Both the position numbers and the translations under genes were made by a program. The notes under the pieces were generated by a model. It saw only the letters and a list, made by a program, of their open reading frames with translations. It had not been told where the DNA came from and did not search any database. A DNA stretch of 43,032 bases. Source: Nostoc favosum CHAB5714 (GTDB lineage Bacteria > Cyanobacteriota > Cyanobacteriia > Cyanobacteriales > Nostocaceae). This document shows, piece by piece, positions 41,831-43,032 of the stretch; the stretch's first letter is position 1, and each line of letters starts with the position of its first letter. Location of the stretch: positions 1-43,032 of the forward strand of contig NZ_JAIVFQ010000058.1 in assembly GCF_020829495.1 (NCBI RefSeq), read 5' to 3'.

Positions 41831-42852
41831 ACGGAATACGCTACGATTGGCAGGAATTAGAGATTCGGGCGATATACAACACGCCATTGCTAGAGCTTAT
41901 TTATCAAGCTGCTAGCGTGCATCGCCAATATCATGACCCAACAAAAATACAAGTTTGTAAGCTCATATCTATTAAAACGGGAGGTTGCCCAGAAGATTGC
42001 AGTTACTGTGCCCAATCTTCCCGCTATAAAACAGAGGTAAAGGCGGAAGCACTTCTACAAAAGGAAACGGTAGTTAACATCGCTCAGAAAGCGAAAGAAA
42101 CTGGTGTTAGTCGCATCTGCATGGGTGCTGCTTGGCGCGAAGTGCGGGATAACTCACAATTTGAGGAAGTCTTGGAAATGGTCAAGGATGTAACCGCAAT
42201 GGGTTTAGAAGTGTGCTGCACTCTGGGTATGTTGACGGCAAATCAAGCCAAGAAATTGGAAGAAGCGGGACTTTACGCCTACAACCATAACTTAGATACC
42301 TCGCAGGAATATTACAGCACAATTATTACCACGAGAACTTATAGCGATCGCTTGAACACAATTGAGAATGTCCGTCAGACAAATGTTACTGTCTGTTCCG
42401 GCGGTATCCTTGGTTTGGGCGAAACTGTCGATGACCGGGTTGGGATGTTACAAACTCTGGCAAACTTACATCCGCATCCAGAGTCCGTACCAATTAATAT
42501 TCTTTCACAAGTACCAGGCACACCCTTAGAAAATCAGCCTGATGTTCCCATTTGGGATATTGTGCGGATGATTGCCACAGCCAGAATTTTAATGCCAGCT
42601 TCCGATGTGCGTCTGAGTGCCGGTAGGGCTAGACTTTCTCAAGTTGAACAAGCTTTCTGTTTTATGGCAGGAGCCAATTCTATCTTTTCTAGCGATGACA
42701 ACAAAATGTTGACAGTGACAACTCCCTGTCCAGATTATGATAGCGATCGAGAAATGCTCAATTTACTTGGTTTGGGAATGCGATCGCCTTCCCAAAGGCA
42801 AGAGAAAGTGACAAGTCCGGCTGTTGTATGCGAGGAGAGGAATGAGGATTAG
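41827..42852 (+). CDS. bioB: biotin synthase
   Basis: A 341-aa radical-SAM enzyme that inserts sulfur into dethiobiotin, the last step of biotin synthesis. The 4Fe-4S/SAM motif CPEDCSYC is at Cys54, Cys58 and Cys61. Cluster-II ligands and their context are visible (RICMGAAWRE, EVCCTLGM, and SAGRARLS with the Arg ligand). Length and sequence are normal. The start ATG overlaps the tnpB stop (ATGA), so the native promoter and ribosome site are separated from the gene by the insertion, and translation may be coupled to tnpB. The other biotin genes are not in the window. Confidence 0.95.
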   Translation: MNGIRYDWQELEIRAIYNTPLLELIYQAASVHRQYHDPTKIQVCKLISIKTGGCPEDCSYCAQSSRYKTEVKAEALLQKETVVNIAQKAKETGVSRICMGAAWREVRDNSQFEEVLEMVKDVTAMGLEVCCTLGMLTANQAKKLEEAGLYAYNHNLDTSQEYYSTIITTRTYSDRLNTIENVRQTNVTVCSGGILGLGETVDDRVGMLQTLANLHPHPESVPINILSQVPGTPLENQPDVPIWDIVRMIATARILMPASDVRLSAGRARLSQVEQAFCFMAGANSIFSSDDNKMLTVTTPCPDYDSDREMLNLLGLGMRSPSQRQEKVTSPAVVCEERNED

Positions 42853-43001
42853 TGATGCGTTAGCTAACCAGGAATGTATATTTGTCATTAGTCATTTGTC
42901 ATTAGCAATACCTTTGCCAAAATAAGAGCATGAAGAGGTAGGGCGCTTTGTAGTAGAGTTATTGTCTCTCACAACGACAACTCAAAAACTACAAGCCACC
43001 C

Positions 43002-43032
43002 ATGCCAGACATCTTATCACTCTTACAATGCT
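43002..43032 (+). CDS. start of a gene cut by the window end, probably a transposase
   Basis: ATG at 43002 begins MPDILSLLQC and runs off the window. Cyanobacterial transposases of one widespread DDE family begin with very similar residues (MPxIxxLLQCL). Ten residues are too few to be sure. The 150 bases before it contain no other gene. Confidence 0.4.
   Translation, partial: MPDILSLLQC

Noticed and set aside
1..43032. tRNA or rRNA genes
   Set aside because: I looked for ggttcgaatc-type T arms and rRNA signatures and saw none; a covariance search was not possible.

Overview
The window looks like chromosome of a filamentous, Nostoc/Anabaena-type cyanobacterium. The octamer gcgatcgc (HIP1) occurs throughout. 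Several genes belong to cyanobacterial families (Ycf34, DUF4079, a PRC-barrel protein with an acidic tail, pentapeptide-repeat N-terminal domains). The intergenic DNA is full of short tandem repeats, palindromes and MITE-like inverted repeats typical of these genomes. I found no rRNA, tRNA or CRISPR array.

Layout. 1-560: the 3' end of an unknown gene, a possible 34-aa membrane peptide and a 195-bp inverted-repeat element. 560-3034: a DMT exporter (-), a small secreted protein, then two repeat elements, one holding a 13-unit tandem array with higher-order order A-B-C-C. 3035-7601: DUF4079 membrane protein, a histidine kinase/response regulator pair ending in a 17-bp terminator stem, an MlaE-type permease and a GNAT acetyltransferase. 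7695-14163: a small membrane protein, a PotA-like ATPase, penicillin-binding protein 2, a junction of two truncated genes, a VanY-type carboxypeptidase and an AEC transporter. 14194-17361: TsaB, a small basic protein and Ycf34 on the minus strand, then a CCA-adding/poly(A) polymerase family enzyme. 17392-19621: a minus-strand group of three exported proteins, including a tandem gamma-carbonic-anhydrase-like protein and a 58-aa peptide with its own terminator. 20327-22438: a 463-aa protein I cannot place and an M50 protease. 23194-25113: a two-gene sodium:solute symporter. 25298-29429: TPR protein, RNase D-like exonuclease, BON lipoprotein and a DUF433/DUF5615 toxin-antitoxin-like pair. 29945-36754: SMC, PRC-barrel protein and an MsbA-type ABC exporter. 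36776-37090: two more repeat elements. 37113-40058: SelO, a SMI1/KNR4 protein and a second GNAT. 40474-43032: a TnpB insertion with a divergent 44-aa ribbon-helix-helix gene, bioB whose start codon overlaps the tnpB stop, and the first codons of another gene, probably a transposase.

Most promising observations: (1) The secreted protein at 17964-19244 has two gamma-CA-like beta-helix domains. The first keeps only the His117-equivalent zinc ligand and the second only the His81 and His122 equivalents, so one composite metal site is possible. (2) The smc reading frame has absorbed three intergenic-type repeats without losing frame, and the same palindrome is read in two different frames. (3) TnpB with intact catalytic residues ends in an ATGA overlap with bioB, beside an unannotated RHH gene. 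(4) A family of elements with TIR taggacttacgca and other dispersed repeats has spread through the window.
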